NCBI GenBank assembly: GCA_963658085.1
Contig: CAVKOU010000028.1
Location: 1-31,344 of the forward strand
Reading direction: 5' to 3'
DNA from: CAKRJP01 sp963658085
Lineage (GTDB): Bacteria; Bacillota; Clostridia; Lachnospirales; Lachnospiraceae
Length of the DNA stretch: 31,344 nt
This document shows positions 1 to 7,279 of the stretch, in pieces. Position numbers and translations under genes: made by a program. The notes under the pieces were generated by a model that worked only from the letters and a program-made list of their open reading frames with translations, made no database searches and had not been told where the DNA came from. The first letter of the stretch is position 1; every line of letters begins with the position of its first letter.

Positions 1-199
1 CTCTATAGCTCTTACACAATGTGGAGATTTCTATGGCTTCCTCTAGAAATTCTTCTTCCTCCAGTTCTTTTTCACGAAGTTGGATACAGGTAGCTCCACC
101 TTTCAATGCTGATTCCACCTGTTCATATAGGCTTTGCTTTCCTACCCAACTTCTATCTGTCACTGCATAAAGCAGCATTGTTTTTTTATCGCACTTCAT
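1..199 (-). CDS. thiE: Thiamine-phosphate synthase, 3' end outside window
   Basis: Thiamine-phosphate synthase joins the pyrimidine diphosphate (HMP-PP) to the thiazole phosphate to make thiamine monophosphate in the cytosol. Only the first 66 or so residues are present because the gene runs off the left edge. The visible part has the ThiE opening: LYAVTDRSWVG for strand 1 of the TIM barrel, then a GGATCIQLREKEL segment, where the QLREK residues belong to the pyrimidine/phosphate site. The ATG at 199 overlaps the end of thiM by 14 bp in another frame and has GGAGGA about 11 nt upstream inside thiM, so the two are translationally linked. This follows the usual thiM-thiE order and lies downstream of the TPP riboswitch. 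Family call is confident; completeness cannot be judged. Confidence 0.9.
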   Translation of the reverse strand, partial: MKCDKKTMLLYAVTDRSWVGKQSLYEQVESALKGGATCIQLREKELEEEEFLEEAIEISTLCKSYR

Positions 200-1013
200 A
201 GTTTGCACCTTCCTCCAACATTTTAGATGTCATATTATATACTGCGTCAATTATATAGTTTCTATATGTCGCATTTCCGTCCATTTCTGTAAGTCTTTCA
301 TAAGCAATTTCACCGGCATAGCCCATGGTACAAACCGCTGCCGCTGTTGCCTCCAGGGGATGCTTCGGATTTGCTGTTACGAATGCGGCCGTCAGAGCGG
401 AAAGCTGACATCCCGTTCCTGTTACGGAGGACATCATAGGATGTCCGTTGTAAATGCAGTAGGCCTTTTTATCATCCGCCACGATATCGATGGCACCGGT
501 AACAGCAATGACTGCTCTGGTCTCCTTAGCAAATGTTTTTATAAAATCTACCATTTCATCCAGGTTTTCCTCTGTCACCTGATCTGCTACATCCGCATCT
601 ACTCCCTTGGTCGTTCCACTACCTAGAGCCAGAGTTTTTATCTCGGAAATATTTCCTCGAACTACAGTAAAGTTGATTTCTTCCAGGAGCTTTACTGCTG
701 TGTCTGTCCGAAGCCCGGAGGCTCCTACTCCCACCGGATCTAACACCACGGGATGATTTAATTCATTGGACTTTTTACCCGCAATGAGCATGGAATCAAT
801 GGTTCGCTTATTGAGGGTACCGATGTTAATATTAAGGCCAGCGCAGATACTGGTGATTTCTGCAACCTCTTCCTTATCATCTGCCATAATGGGAGAAGCT
901 CCACAGGCAAGAAGTATATTGGCGCAGTCATTCACTGTCACGTAGTTAGTGATATTATGGATCAGTGGGCAACTCTCACGTACATTTTTTAACATATTTT
1001 GAAACACTTTCAT
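186..1013 (-). CDS. thiM: Hydroxyethylthiazole kinase
   Basis: This enzyme phosphorylates 4-methyl-5-(2-hydroxyethyl)thiazole, salvaging the thiazole half of thiamine. The protein is 275 aa, normal for ThiM. The start has PLIHNITNYVTVNDCANIL followed by GASPIMADD (residues 39-46), the N-terminal ThiM signature. VLDPVGVGAS (about 90-99) and the GTGC motif with C202 form the ribokinase-like phosphate-binding and catalytic region. I chose the ATG at 1013 because it leaves the usual short lead before the conserved VRES-PLIHNITN block. AGGAG lies only 2 nt upstream, so the GTG two codons later (position 1007) would fit the ribosome site better and is a real alternative. In-frame ATGs further upstream lack a ribosome site. 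The gene is first in a thiM-thiE unit controlled by the TPP riboswitch. Confidence 0.95.
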   Translation of the reverse strand: MKVFQNMLKNVRESCPLIHNITNYVTVNDCANILLACGASPIMADDKEEVAEITSICAGLNINIGTLNKRTIDSMLIAGKKSNELNHPVVLDPVGVGASGLRTDTAVKLLEEINFTVVRGNISEIKTLALGSGTTKGVDADVADQVTEENLDEMVDFIKTFAKETRAVIAVTGAIDIVADDKKAYCIYNGHPMMSSVTGTGCQLSALTAAFVTANPKHPLEATAAAVCTMGYAGEIAYERLTEMDGNATYRNYIIDAVYNMTSKMLEEGANYEVR

Positions 1014-1078
1014 TTCTCCTTTCATGAGTGAATTCATATACAATACGTATGAGCATATTCTTTCACGACGACTTCTTC

Positions 1079-1114
1079 AAAAAAACAGGAGCCATCTTTC
1101 CTGATGACTCCTGT
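1079..1114 (-). terminator. Intrinsic terminator of the TPP riboswitch
   Basis: On the minus strand ACAGGAGTCATC and GATGGCTCCTGT form a 12-bp stem with one G-U pair and a 6-nt loop, followed by seven U residues. It lies between the TPP aptamer and thiM, the expected place for an expression platform that ends transcription when TPP is bound. Confidence 0.9.
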
Positions 1115-1129
1115 AAAAAATCTTTTTCT

Positions 1130-1220
1130 ATGACTTCCTACGACGGCATTATCCGCATCAGGTTTAGGGTCGAAGTTGCATTACTTCCTCTCAGCCTGCC
1201 TATACAAGCTCCCCTGTATT
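1130..1220 (-). promoter_or_regulatory. TPP riboswitch aptamer (THI element)
   Basis: The minus strand carries the conserved TPP aptamer blocks in order: ACAGGGGAGC, GGCTGAGAGG, GACCCTAAACCTGATGCGGA and TAATGCCGTCGTAGGAAG. The GCTGAGA and CCTGATC-like segments are the pyrimidine- and pyrophosphate-sensing cores of the THI fold. It sits about 115 nt upstream of thiM with a terminator between them, so thiamine pyrophosphate should switch off thiM-thiE by premature termination. Confidence 0.95.
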
Positions 1221-1244
1221 TATATGTTTATGTTTTTTATGTTT

Positions 1245-1272
1245 TTTATATATTTATGTTTTTATGTTTCAA
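1245..1272 (-). promoter_or_regulatory. Probable sigma-A promoter of thiM-thiE
   Basis: A -35 TTGAAA (1272-1267) and a -10 TATAAA (1250-1245) are separated by 16 bp on the minus strand. Transcription would start near 1238, about 20 nt before the aptamer. The AT-rich stretch contains several ACATAAAAA-like repeats, so another register is possible. Confidence 0.55.
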
Positions 1273-1332
1273 CAAATTTATTGTACAACTATATTCTTAT
1301 TTTTGCAATTTCAGAAACACCTTCCGGATGTT

Positions 1333-2184
1333 TTAGAAGTAAACTCTTTCACAGTCCGGATGTTCTCCGCTCCATCCTGCCTGTGGCATGGTGCGAAGTC
1401 TCCACATGTCTTCTTCGGAAATTGTAATATCATCCAGGATCATATTCTCTTGCATTCTCTCAAAATTGGAAGATTTTGGCAGGATAATGATACCTTCCTG
1501 ATGCAAGAAGACCAGGCACAGGTGAGGAATACTCACCTTGTATTTTTCTGCTAATTCTTTTAAGATCACATCTTCTTTTAATCTGCCACGGCCGATAGGA
1601 CTCCATGCCTCCAATGCAATTCCATGATTTCTACAGTAATCGCAGGCTACCGTCTGCATATATCCCGGATGTAACTCTAATTGATTTACCGCCGGCACTA
1701 CCGATGCATGCTCTAACAGATTTTCCAAATGATGAGGCAGGAAGTTAGATACTCCAATGGATCTTATTTTTCCTTCTTTTTGAAGTTCCTCTAAGGCTCT
1801 CCAGCTTTCTGCATCCAGTTCCTTCCAATCCTCAAATCCAGCCTTTCCATAGTCGGCTCTTGGCCAGTGAAGTAAGTACAGATCCAGATAATCAGTTCCC
1901 AGGCGCTTTAGTGTTTTTTCGAATTCAGCCTTTGCACTTTCATATCCAAGAAGATTGCGATTTAGCTTTGAAGTAAGGAAAAATTCTTCTCTCGGAATAC
2001 CGCTTTCTTTCACAGCTCTCCCCACCTCTTCCTCATTCTCATATAACTGAGCAGTATCTAAAGAGCGATATCCAGCCTTAATCGCATCTAAGATCACTTC
2101 ATATCCTGATCCATCTGTTGACTTGTATGTTCCAAAGCCAATCTCCGGAATCTTATTTCCATCATTTAAAATCACGGTTTTCAT
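1333..2184 (-). CDS. Aldo/keto reductase
   Basis: This is an NAD(P)H-dependent aldo/keto reductase that reduces carbonyl compounds in the cytosol. The 283-aa length is typical of the 2,5-diketogluconate-reductase-like (AKR5) branch. The catalytic tetrad is complete: D43 and Y48 in SLDTAQLYENE, K73 in LTSKLNRN and H106 in LYLLHWPRAD. SIGVSNF and the late LPKSSN cofactor segment are also present. AAAGGAGA lies 7 nt before the ATG at 2184. The gene stands alone between the thi leader and the hairpin-bounded gab operon, so neither substrate nor pathway can be inferred from neighbours. The family is certain; the physiological substrate is unknown. Confidence 0.9.
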   Translation of the reverse strand: MKTVILNDGNKIPEIGFGTYKSTDGSGYEVILDAIKAGYRSLDTAQLYENEEEVGRAVKESGIPREEFFLTSKLNRNLLGYESAKAEFEKTLKRLGTDYLDLYLLHWPRADYGKAGFEDWKELDAESWRALEELQKEGKIRSIGVSNFLPHHLENLLEHASVVPAVNQLELHPGYMQTVACDYCRNHGIALEAWSPIGRGRLKEDVILKELAEKYKVSIPHLCLVFLHQEGIIILPKSSNFERMQENMILDDITISEEDMWRLRTMPQAGWSGEHPDCERVYF

Positions 2185-2203
2185 CTTGAAATCTCCTTTC
2201 CTA

Positions 2204-2446
2204 TTACGTCACATCTGTATTTAACATCCAACTCTCAAAGGAGCAGATATTTTCGTCCACAGATATAAAATCTTCTAGTTTCTTAGAAAATTCTTCAATT
2301 GCATCTCGATGATTCACATTGGGATATCGGTTTCTTATAGCATAACAGATTCTAGGGGGCGGTGGTGTCTTTAATTTATAAAATGTTAGTAACATCAACC
2401 CTACTTTTATACCTTTAACCTCAAATGGCTTATCCGGCAGATTCAA
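2204..2446 (-). CDS. Doubtful small hypothetical ORF
   Basis: This is an 80-codon open frame upstream of the aldo/keto reductase that matches no family I know. Its first in-frame ATG lies inside the strong hairpin at 2424-2470 and has no ribosome site; a later in-frame ATG (MLLTFYKLK) is equally plausible. The C-terminal half is polar and looks protein-like (residues such as AIEEFSKKLEDF suggest a helix), with a PPPP run before it. It may be a fragment of a decayed gene or simply noncoding leader for the reductase, since it ends 20 nt before that start. I see no other gene in this 300-bp gap. Confidence 0.2.
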   Translation of the reverse strand: MNLPDKPFEVKGIKVGLMLLTFYKLKTPPPPRICYAIRNRYPNVNHRDAIEEFSKKLEDFISVDENICSFESWMLNTDVT

Positions 2447-2470
2447 TAAGAATCTACCGGATAAGCCATT
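2424..2470. terminator. Very strong hairpin after the gab operon
   Basis: AATGGCTTATCCGG (2424-2437) and AGATTC (2439-2444) pair with GAATCT (2450-2455) and CCGGATAAGCCATT (2457-2470), giving 20 pairs with one mismatch and a 5-nt loop. It starts 19 nt beyond the stop of the 4-hydroxybutyrate dehydrogenase gene. The T-tract (2471-2485) is on the plus-strand side, so as an intrinsic terminator it points the wrong way for the minus-strand operon. It may act as a 3' stabiliser or an antisense terminator. Confidence 0.7.
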
Positions 2471-2488
2471 ATTTTTTTATTTTCGATT

Positions 2489-3610
2489 TTAAAATGCCGC
2501 TTTATAAATCTCTAATACCTGTTCTTCTGTCAATGGAATATAGTTATTCTTCAGCAATCTCTGCTGTGTCTTTATTACATCCCCCGCAAATACAGGCAAG
2601 TCGCTTTCTTTTACTCCGAAATTCTTAAGAGGCTCCTTCTTTAATACAGAATCCATCAGCTCATACAAAGCAGGAAGGGCATCACCTGATGCGGTTTCCA
2701 AACTCTCTGCAATCAGATCCTCCAGATCATTGATTCGTCCCTCCGGCTGAATCTCTTTGTATTTTTCCATAACATCTTTAAACATTAACTGGTTGGACTG
2801 TCCGTGCGGAATGTGATAAACAGATCCTAATGGATAAGCACAAGCATGTACTGCCGCGCATCCTGCATAACCAAATCCGATTCCTGCCCAGTTAGATGCC
2901 TTCAAAAAGTCTGCCGCATAGGCTTTCCATGCATCTTCTCCGCCAGCTTCTACTGCAAGCTTCCAGCTCTTGATGATTGTCTTCAAAGCCTCTGCTGAGA
3001 AGATTCTGGAAATACTGCATCCGTTAGGGCTTAAGAATGACTCTACCGCATGAACCATGGCATCAATAGAAGAGGTTGCAAATACCTTATACGGAAGGGA
3101 ATCCAGCATATTTGTAATCATAATCGCTTTGTCTGCCAACATAGCATCGGCAGCTAATCCCATCTTTACGCCCTTGCTGATACGGTTGATAACGGAAATG
3201 TTGGTAACTTCGCTTCCGGTTCCGCAAGTTGTAGGAATGATTACCAGCGGGTGCACTTTTTTAAGTTCACTTACATGATCATACAGATCATCCACCTTAT
3301 CTTCTTTTCCTGCAACAGCTACTACCTTTGCAATATCTACCACAGTACCACCACCGATAGCGATAATACGGTCAAATTCTTTTTCTCTAAGGGCGTCCAG
3401 GATTGCATCTACCATCTCATCGGTAGGCTCTCCCTTTCCATACTTTTCACGGAACAATGTCTGCACATCAAGTGAAAGTGGTTCCACATATTTGTCATAG
3501 GTATGCTTTCCACAGAGAACTAAATCCTTTGGTCCTAATTCTGCCTGTGCCGCATATTCTTCAAATGTATTATATTCTTCGATTTCTGTTTTAATTGCAA
3601 ATGCTTTCAT
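2489..3610 (-). CDS. 4hbD: NAD-dependent 4-hydroxybutyrate dehydrogenase
   Basis: This iron-type (group III) alcohol dehydrogenase reduces succinic semialdehyde to 4-hydroxybutyrate with NADH. It is 373 aa and, from memory, resembles Clostridium kluyveri 4HbD along its length: an EKYGxGEPxDEM block, AIGGGTVVDIAK (NAD site, 84-95), PTTCGTGSEVTN (126-137), then SSIDAMVHA and AVHACAYPLG. The metal ligands are D183, H187, H255 and H269 (HIPHGQ). The ATG at 3610 has GGGAG about 10 nt upstream; a GTG two codons earlier abuts the permease stop. It is last in the GABA operon after the aminotransferase and permease, which supports the substrate. The next steps to crotonyl-CoA (4-hydroxybutyrate CoA-transferase and 4-hydroxybutyryl-CoA dehydratase) are not in the window. 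Confidence 0.9.
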   Translation of the reverse strand: MKAFAIKTEIEEYNTFEEYAAQAELGPKDLVLCGKHTYDKYVEPLSLDVQTLFREKYGKGEPTDEMVDAILDALREKEFDRIIAIGGGTVVDIAKVVAVAGKEDKVDDLYDHVSELKKVHPLVIIPTTCGTGSEVTNISVINRISKGVKMGLAADAMLADKAIMITNMLDSLPYKVFATSSIDAMVHAVESFLSPNGCSISRIFSAEALKTIIKSWKLAVEAGGEDAWKAYAADFLKASNWAGIGFGYAGCAAVHACAYPLGSVYHIPHGQSNQLMFKDVMEKYKEIQPEGRINDLEDLIAESLETASGDALPALYELMDSVLKKEPLKNFGVKESDLPVFAGDVIKTQQRLLKNNYIPLTEEQVLEIYKAAF

Positions 3611-3616
3611 CAGCAC

Positions 3617-5707
3617 TTAAGCTCCCTTCTCCTGATTTTCATCCGAAAGTTCAAAGCGATGCTCGATCACACTTTCAATAAACTTTGCAGTTTCTTCCCA
3701 TCCAAGGAGACTGCTATTTACCAAAAGGTCACGGGTATGTCTGTCACCACGCTTCTTACCGGTAATATACTCATGTCTTGCATGCTGAGATTTTTCTTTA
3801 TGCTCCCAAATTTCCTCGGCCTTCTTCTGGTTTACACCCTTTCGCTTCATAACAGCTGCAATCTCATCCTTTTTCGGTGCATAGATAAATACATTCATTA
3901 CATCTTCTGTACCTTTTAGAATATAATCACTGCTTCGTCCAACGATGACACAGGAATTCTTTGCAAATTTTCTGATAGTCTCAAACTGAGCATCGATAAC
4001 ACGGTTGGAAAGATTTGCATAACGCACTCCATAGGTAGTGTCAAAGGCATATCTGACGCCGATCTTTGAATCTGCTTCCTCAACCAAATCTTTATCTACG
4101 CCGATTTCCTGAACAACCTTGTCTACAAGGTCTCTGTCATAATATTCGATGCCAAAATAGTCAGCGATCATCTTGGCAATCTCCGGACCACCGCTTCCGT
4201 ATTCACATCCTACAGTAACAACAAAGTGTCTGCCCGGATATTTTGCATTCGGAAGTACCACAGCCTCGTCTTCAGAATCTTTTGTCTCATCTACAATAAA
4301 GATATCACGGCCAAATTCTGAACCATATTTTTTCTTTGAGTAAGCATAGAAAAATACTCCAAGAGCCAACCAGATTCCTACTACGATCCACTCCTGCCAT
4401 ACTAAGGCTGCGGAGAAGGATGCCGGGATAATGTATAAGAGTGCCATAAATCCTGCCATGGCCACAGCCATTACTCCAACAAAGGTTCCATTTTTTACTT
4501 TATAAGGTCTGTCCATATCCGGTCTCTTCTTTCTTAAAATACAGAAAGAGATAGATACAAACATATAGGCAACGACACATCCAAAGGAGGCTGCATCTAC
4601 CAACCATACCAGAACGCCTCTTCCGAAGAAAGGTGCTGCAACACAAGCGATTCCACAGAGAATGATGGCTGCTTCCGGTGTTTTATTTTTTCCGAGTTTT
4701 CCAAATACTTCCGGAATCATCAAAGACTCACCCATAGAGTAAAGGGCACGGCTTCCTCCTAATAAGAAGGAGTTCCAAGAAGTAATGATTCCACATAATC
4801 CGCCGATGATCAGAACCTTGCCCATCAAAGGAGAATTAAATGCCACTTCAATCGCTTTGGCTGAAACCAAACCATTCTGAGAATTCATCTCCTGTGCAAT
4901 GGCACTCTGTGGCATGATGTAGCATACTGCAAATACAATCAGCAGATACCATGCAACTGCAAGGAAAATAGAAAGAAGCATAATCTTTCCGATTTTCTTA
5001 TAAGGAACGTTAATTTCCTCAGCCGCCTGAGGAATAACGTCAAATCCAATAAAAAGGAAAGGTGTCATACAAGCAACTTTAAAGACGCTTCCCACGGTAT
5101 TTCCTGCACCGCTCTCCCACATCTGTCCTGTAATATTACTTGAATCCCCATTTACAGCAGATCCAACGATTAGTAGGATTCCGGCAATAGCAATAATTGC
5201 TGTCAATACGGTCTGAAGTGTTGCAGCGGTTTTTGCACCCTTCATATTTACGTAAGTGATGAGGATGGATACTCCCACACCAAGCAAGATAGTGGTAAGA
5301 TAAATATCTCTTCCGGCAATCGTATACAAGTAAACCTGATTAAAGTTCGGGAACAGATAAGTAATAACCGTTGGCAACGCGGTTGCCTCAAAAGCTGCCG
5401 TAGCCACATACCCAAGAATGATCATCCAGGTACATACAAAGGATCCTGTAGGTCCCATGGCTCTGTAACTAAATATATGTTCTCCACCACACTGAGGCAT
5501 TGCTGAGGTAAGCTCTGCATAGGTAAGACCTACGAAGAATACCATAACTCCACCAATGAGCATAGCCAACATACTTCCTGCAAAACCTGCGGTAGTGATC
5601 CAGTCTCCGGAGTTAATAACCCAGCCCCAACCGATCATAGCTCCAAAGGCAATTACAAGTATGTCCCAGGAACCCATTACTTTGTCAAATTTCGATTTTT
5701 GCTCCAT
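3617..5707 (-). CDS. APC-type amino acid (GABA?) permease fused to a cytidylate-kinase-like domain
   Basis: This is a 696-aa fusion. Residues 1-460 are an APC-superfamily permease with about 12 or more hydrophobic segments, opening with the TM1 glycine motif FGAMIGWGW (21-29) and the AELTSAMPQCGGEH segment (64-77). After a charged linker (about 461-490), residues 491-690 form a soluble P-loop domain of the cytidylate-kinase-2 type: VVTVGCEYGSGGPEIAK (496-512), YYDRDLVDKV (522-531), CVIVGRSSDYIL (586-597) and HEYITGKKRGD (645-655). Stand-alone homologues usually begin with RQYGSGG; here the Arg-Gln is Cys-Glu and no Walker A Lys is evident, so kinase activity is uncertain. The ATG at 5707 has AGGAG at 9 nt. 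The position between gabT and 4hbD suggests GABA or a related amino acid as substrate. The kinase-like part may sense a nucleotide or regulate transport; that is inference. Confidence 0.85.
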   Translation of the reverse strand: MEQKSKFDKVMGSWDILVIAFGAMIGWGWVINSGDWITTAGFAGSMLAMLIGGVMVFFVGLTYAELTSAMPQCGGEHIFSYRAMGPTGSFVCTWMIILGYVATAAFEATALPTVITYLFPNFNQVYLYTIAGRDIYLTTILLGVGVSILITYVNMKGAKTAATLQTVLTAIIAIAGILLIVGSAVNGDSSNITGQMWESGAGNTVGSVFKVACMTPFLFIGFDVIPQAAEEINVPYKKIGKIMLLSIFLAVAWYLLIVFAVCYIMPQSAIAQEMNSQNGLVSAKAIEVAFNSPLMGKVLIIGGLCGIITSWNSFLLGGSRALYSMGESLMIPEVFGKLGKNKTPEAAIILCGIACVAAPFFGRGVLVWLVDAASFGCVVAYMFVSISFCILRKKRPDMDRPYKVKNGTFVGVMAVAMAGFMALLYIIPASFSAALVWQEWIVVGIWLALGVFFYAYSKKKYGSEFGRDIFIVDETKDSEDEAVVLPNAKYPGRHFVVTVGCEYGSGGPEIAKMIADYFGIEYYDRDLVDKVVQEIGVDKDLVEEADSKIGVRYAFDTTYGVRYANLSNRVIDAQFETIRKFAKNSCVIVGRSSDYILKGTEDVMNVFIYAPKKDEIAAVMKRKGVNQKKAEEIWEHKEKSQHARHEYITGKKRGDRHTRDLLVNSSLLGWEETAKFIESVIEHRFELSDENQEKGA

Positions 5708-5733
5708 ACGCACTCTCTCCTTTATTTATGCCC

Positions 5734-7107
5734 TTAGGCTTCAATAGCTTCTTTCAGTGCCTCTTCATAGATTTCCAGTCCTTTTTCCATCTGCTCATCA
5801 GTCATAGTCAGTGGAGCAAGGAAACGGATAGTATTTCCTGCGCTACCGCAGTTCTCAAGAAGAAGTCCCTTCTGCATAGCGATCTGAACAAATTTTGCTG
5901 CGATTTCTGTAGCCGGCTCCTTGGTCTCTCTGTCTTTTACAAGTTCTACACCGATCATAGCTCCAAGACCTCTTACATCTCCGATTACAGGATATTTTTC
6001 CTGGAGTTCCTTGAAACGATTAATTACAACTTCTCCGATATGTCTAGCCTTTCCTGCATAATCATCTCTCTGCATAATATCTGCAACAGCAAGTGCAGCT
6101 GCACAAGATACCGGATTTCCACAATAAGTACCACCGATGGTTCCTGCAGGAGCTGCATCCATGATCTCTGCTCTTGCTGTGATAGCTGAAATCGGAAGAC
6201 CTGCTCCAAGAGATTTTGCTGTTGCAATAATATCCGGTGCTGCACCAGCCTCTGCCCAATACTCAGATGCGTAATATCTTCCGGATCTGCAGTTACCACA
6301 CTGAACCTCATCTGCGATTAAGAGGATTCCCTTCTCATCACAGATCTTGCGAACTGCTTTTACCCACTCGATTGGAGCTGGGATGAATCCACCTTCACCT
6401 TCTACCGGCTCAACGATGATACAAGCGATTTCATTTGCCGGAGCTCCCTCATCAAATACACGGTTCAGCTCATTGATGTAGTACTGAATTGCTTCTTCCT
6501 CTGTATATCCCTTTGGTGCTCTATACAAATATGGATAAGGTGCACGGTAAATTCCTGCCGGGAAAGGTCCCATTCCCTGCGCGTATGCCTTCTTAGCTGT
6601 AAGAGCCATAGTTAAGTTTGTTCTTCCGTGGAAAGCTCCTGTGAAGCAGATCACTCCGTTTCTCTTTGTATAAGCCTTAGCAATCTTAATTGCATTCTCA
6701 TCACACTCTGCTCCTGAGTTTGCAAAATAAGTTTTCTTAACATCACCCTTGCATGGCATGATCTCATTTAATTTTTCTGCCAATGCTACATATCCATCAT
6801 GTACATATACATTAAAGATGGTATGGAAATATTTCTCTGTCTGTGCTTTTACTTTCTCAATAACTTCCGGATGAGAGTAACCGATGTTCAGTACACCAAC
6901 ACCTCCGACCCAGTCAAGAATCTTATTTCCGTCAAGGTCTTCAAACATTGCACCTGCACCCTGCTTGATACAGATTGGATATGTCTTTCCACAAAGAGCC
7001 TGTGGAATGGCTGCATTTCTTCTGTCAAGAAGTTCTTGGGACTTTGGTCCCGGTACCTGTGCTGTTACGATTTCCGGTAATGCTGTTGCTAATTCTGCTG
7101 TTGTCAT
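5734..7107 (-). CDS. gabT: 4-aminobutyrate aminotransferase
   Basis: This PLP class III aminotransferase converts GABA and 2-oxoglutarate to succinic semialdehyde and glutamate. The protein is 457 aa. Family marks are NSGAECDENAIKIA (130-143, PLP phosphate site), GAFHGRT (157-163), IIVEPVEGEGG (230-240), DEVQ (266-269) and the PLP lysine K298 in TAKSLGAGLP, followed by GGTYCGNPVSCAAAL. The usual QTGFGRTG loop reads QCGNCRSG, with two extra cysteines. The ATG at 7107 has GGAGG 8 nt upstream; an ATG at 7140 lies in the leader hairpin and is less likely. It is first in the operon with the permease and 4hbD. A related omega-amino acid is possible, but the 4hbD neighbour argues for GABA. Confidence 0.92.
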   Translation of the reverse strand: MTTAELATALPEIVTAQVPGPKSQELLDRRNAAIPQALCGKTYPICIKQGAGAMFEDLDGNKILDWVGGVGVLNIGYSHPEVIEKVKAQTEKYFHTIFNVYVHDGYVALAEKLNEIMPCKGDVKKTYFANSGAECDENAIKIAKAYTKRNGVICFTGAFHGRTNLTMALTAKKAYAQGMGPFPAGIYRAPYPYLYRAPKGYTEEEAIQYYINELNRVFDEGAPANEIACIIVEPVEGEGGFIPAPIEWVKAVRKICDEKGILLIADEVQCGNCRSGRYYASEYWAEAGAAPDIIATAKSLGAGLPISAITARAEIMDAAPAGTIGGTYCGNPVSCAAALAVADIMQRDDYAGKARHIGEVVINRFKELQEKYPVIGDVRGLGAMIGVELVKDRETKEPATEIAAKFVQIAMQKGLLLENCGSAGNTIRFLAPLTMTDEQMEKGLEIYEEALKEAIEA

Positions 7108-7139
7108 GGAATGATCCTCCTTTGTTTTTAAGCATAACA

Positions 7140-7170
7140 AAAGGTGCCAGATACGAGATCTGACACCTTT
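7140..7170 (-). terminator. Leader hairpin upstream of gabT
   Basis: AAAGGTG-CCAGAT (7140-7152) and ATCTG-CACCTTT (7158-7170) form a 12-13 bp stem with a 5-nt loop in the transcribed gab leader. Only four U residues follow on the minus strand, so it would be a weak terminator, a possible attenuator or a stabilising 5' hairpin. Confidence 0.55.
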
Positions 7171-7209
7171 GTCGTTATTTATGGATTTGTTGTTTTTTGA
7201 TTTAGCTAG

Positions 7210-7237
7210 ATTATAGCATTCTCGGCCACAAAATCAA
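7210..7237 (-). promoter_or_regulatory. Promoter of the gab operon
   Basis: An extended -10 TGCTATAAT (7218-7210) is preceded by a -35-like TTGATT (7237-7232) with 16 bp spacing. Transcription would start near 7203. It lies between the pucR-type regulator and gabT, so the gab genes can be controlled separately from ldh-pucR. Confidence 0.7.
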
Positions 7238-7258
7238 TGTGCCAAAGAACCTATTTTT

Positions 7259-7275
7259 TTGTGCACCGTGCACAA
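7259..7275. promoter_or_regulatory. Palindromic operator candidate for the gab promoter
   Basis: TTGTGCAC-C-GTGCACAA is a perfect 8+1+8 palindrome centred at 7267, about 64 bp upstream of the predicted gab start point. That is a classic activator position. It lies just past the stop of the PucR-type regulator gene and is not followed by a T-tract on the minus strand, so it is not an intrinsic terminator of that gene. PucR-type or GabR-like binding is an inference. Confidence 0.6.
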
Positions 7276-7279
7276 TCGC

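Noticed and set aside
7108..7140. Earlier ATG for gabT
   Set aside because: It overlaps the leader hairpin and lacks a ribosome site, while the ATG at 7107 has GGAGG at 8 nt.
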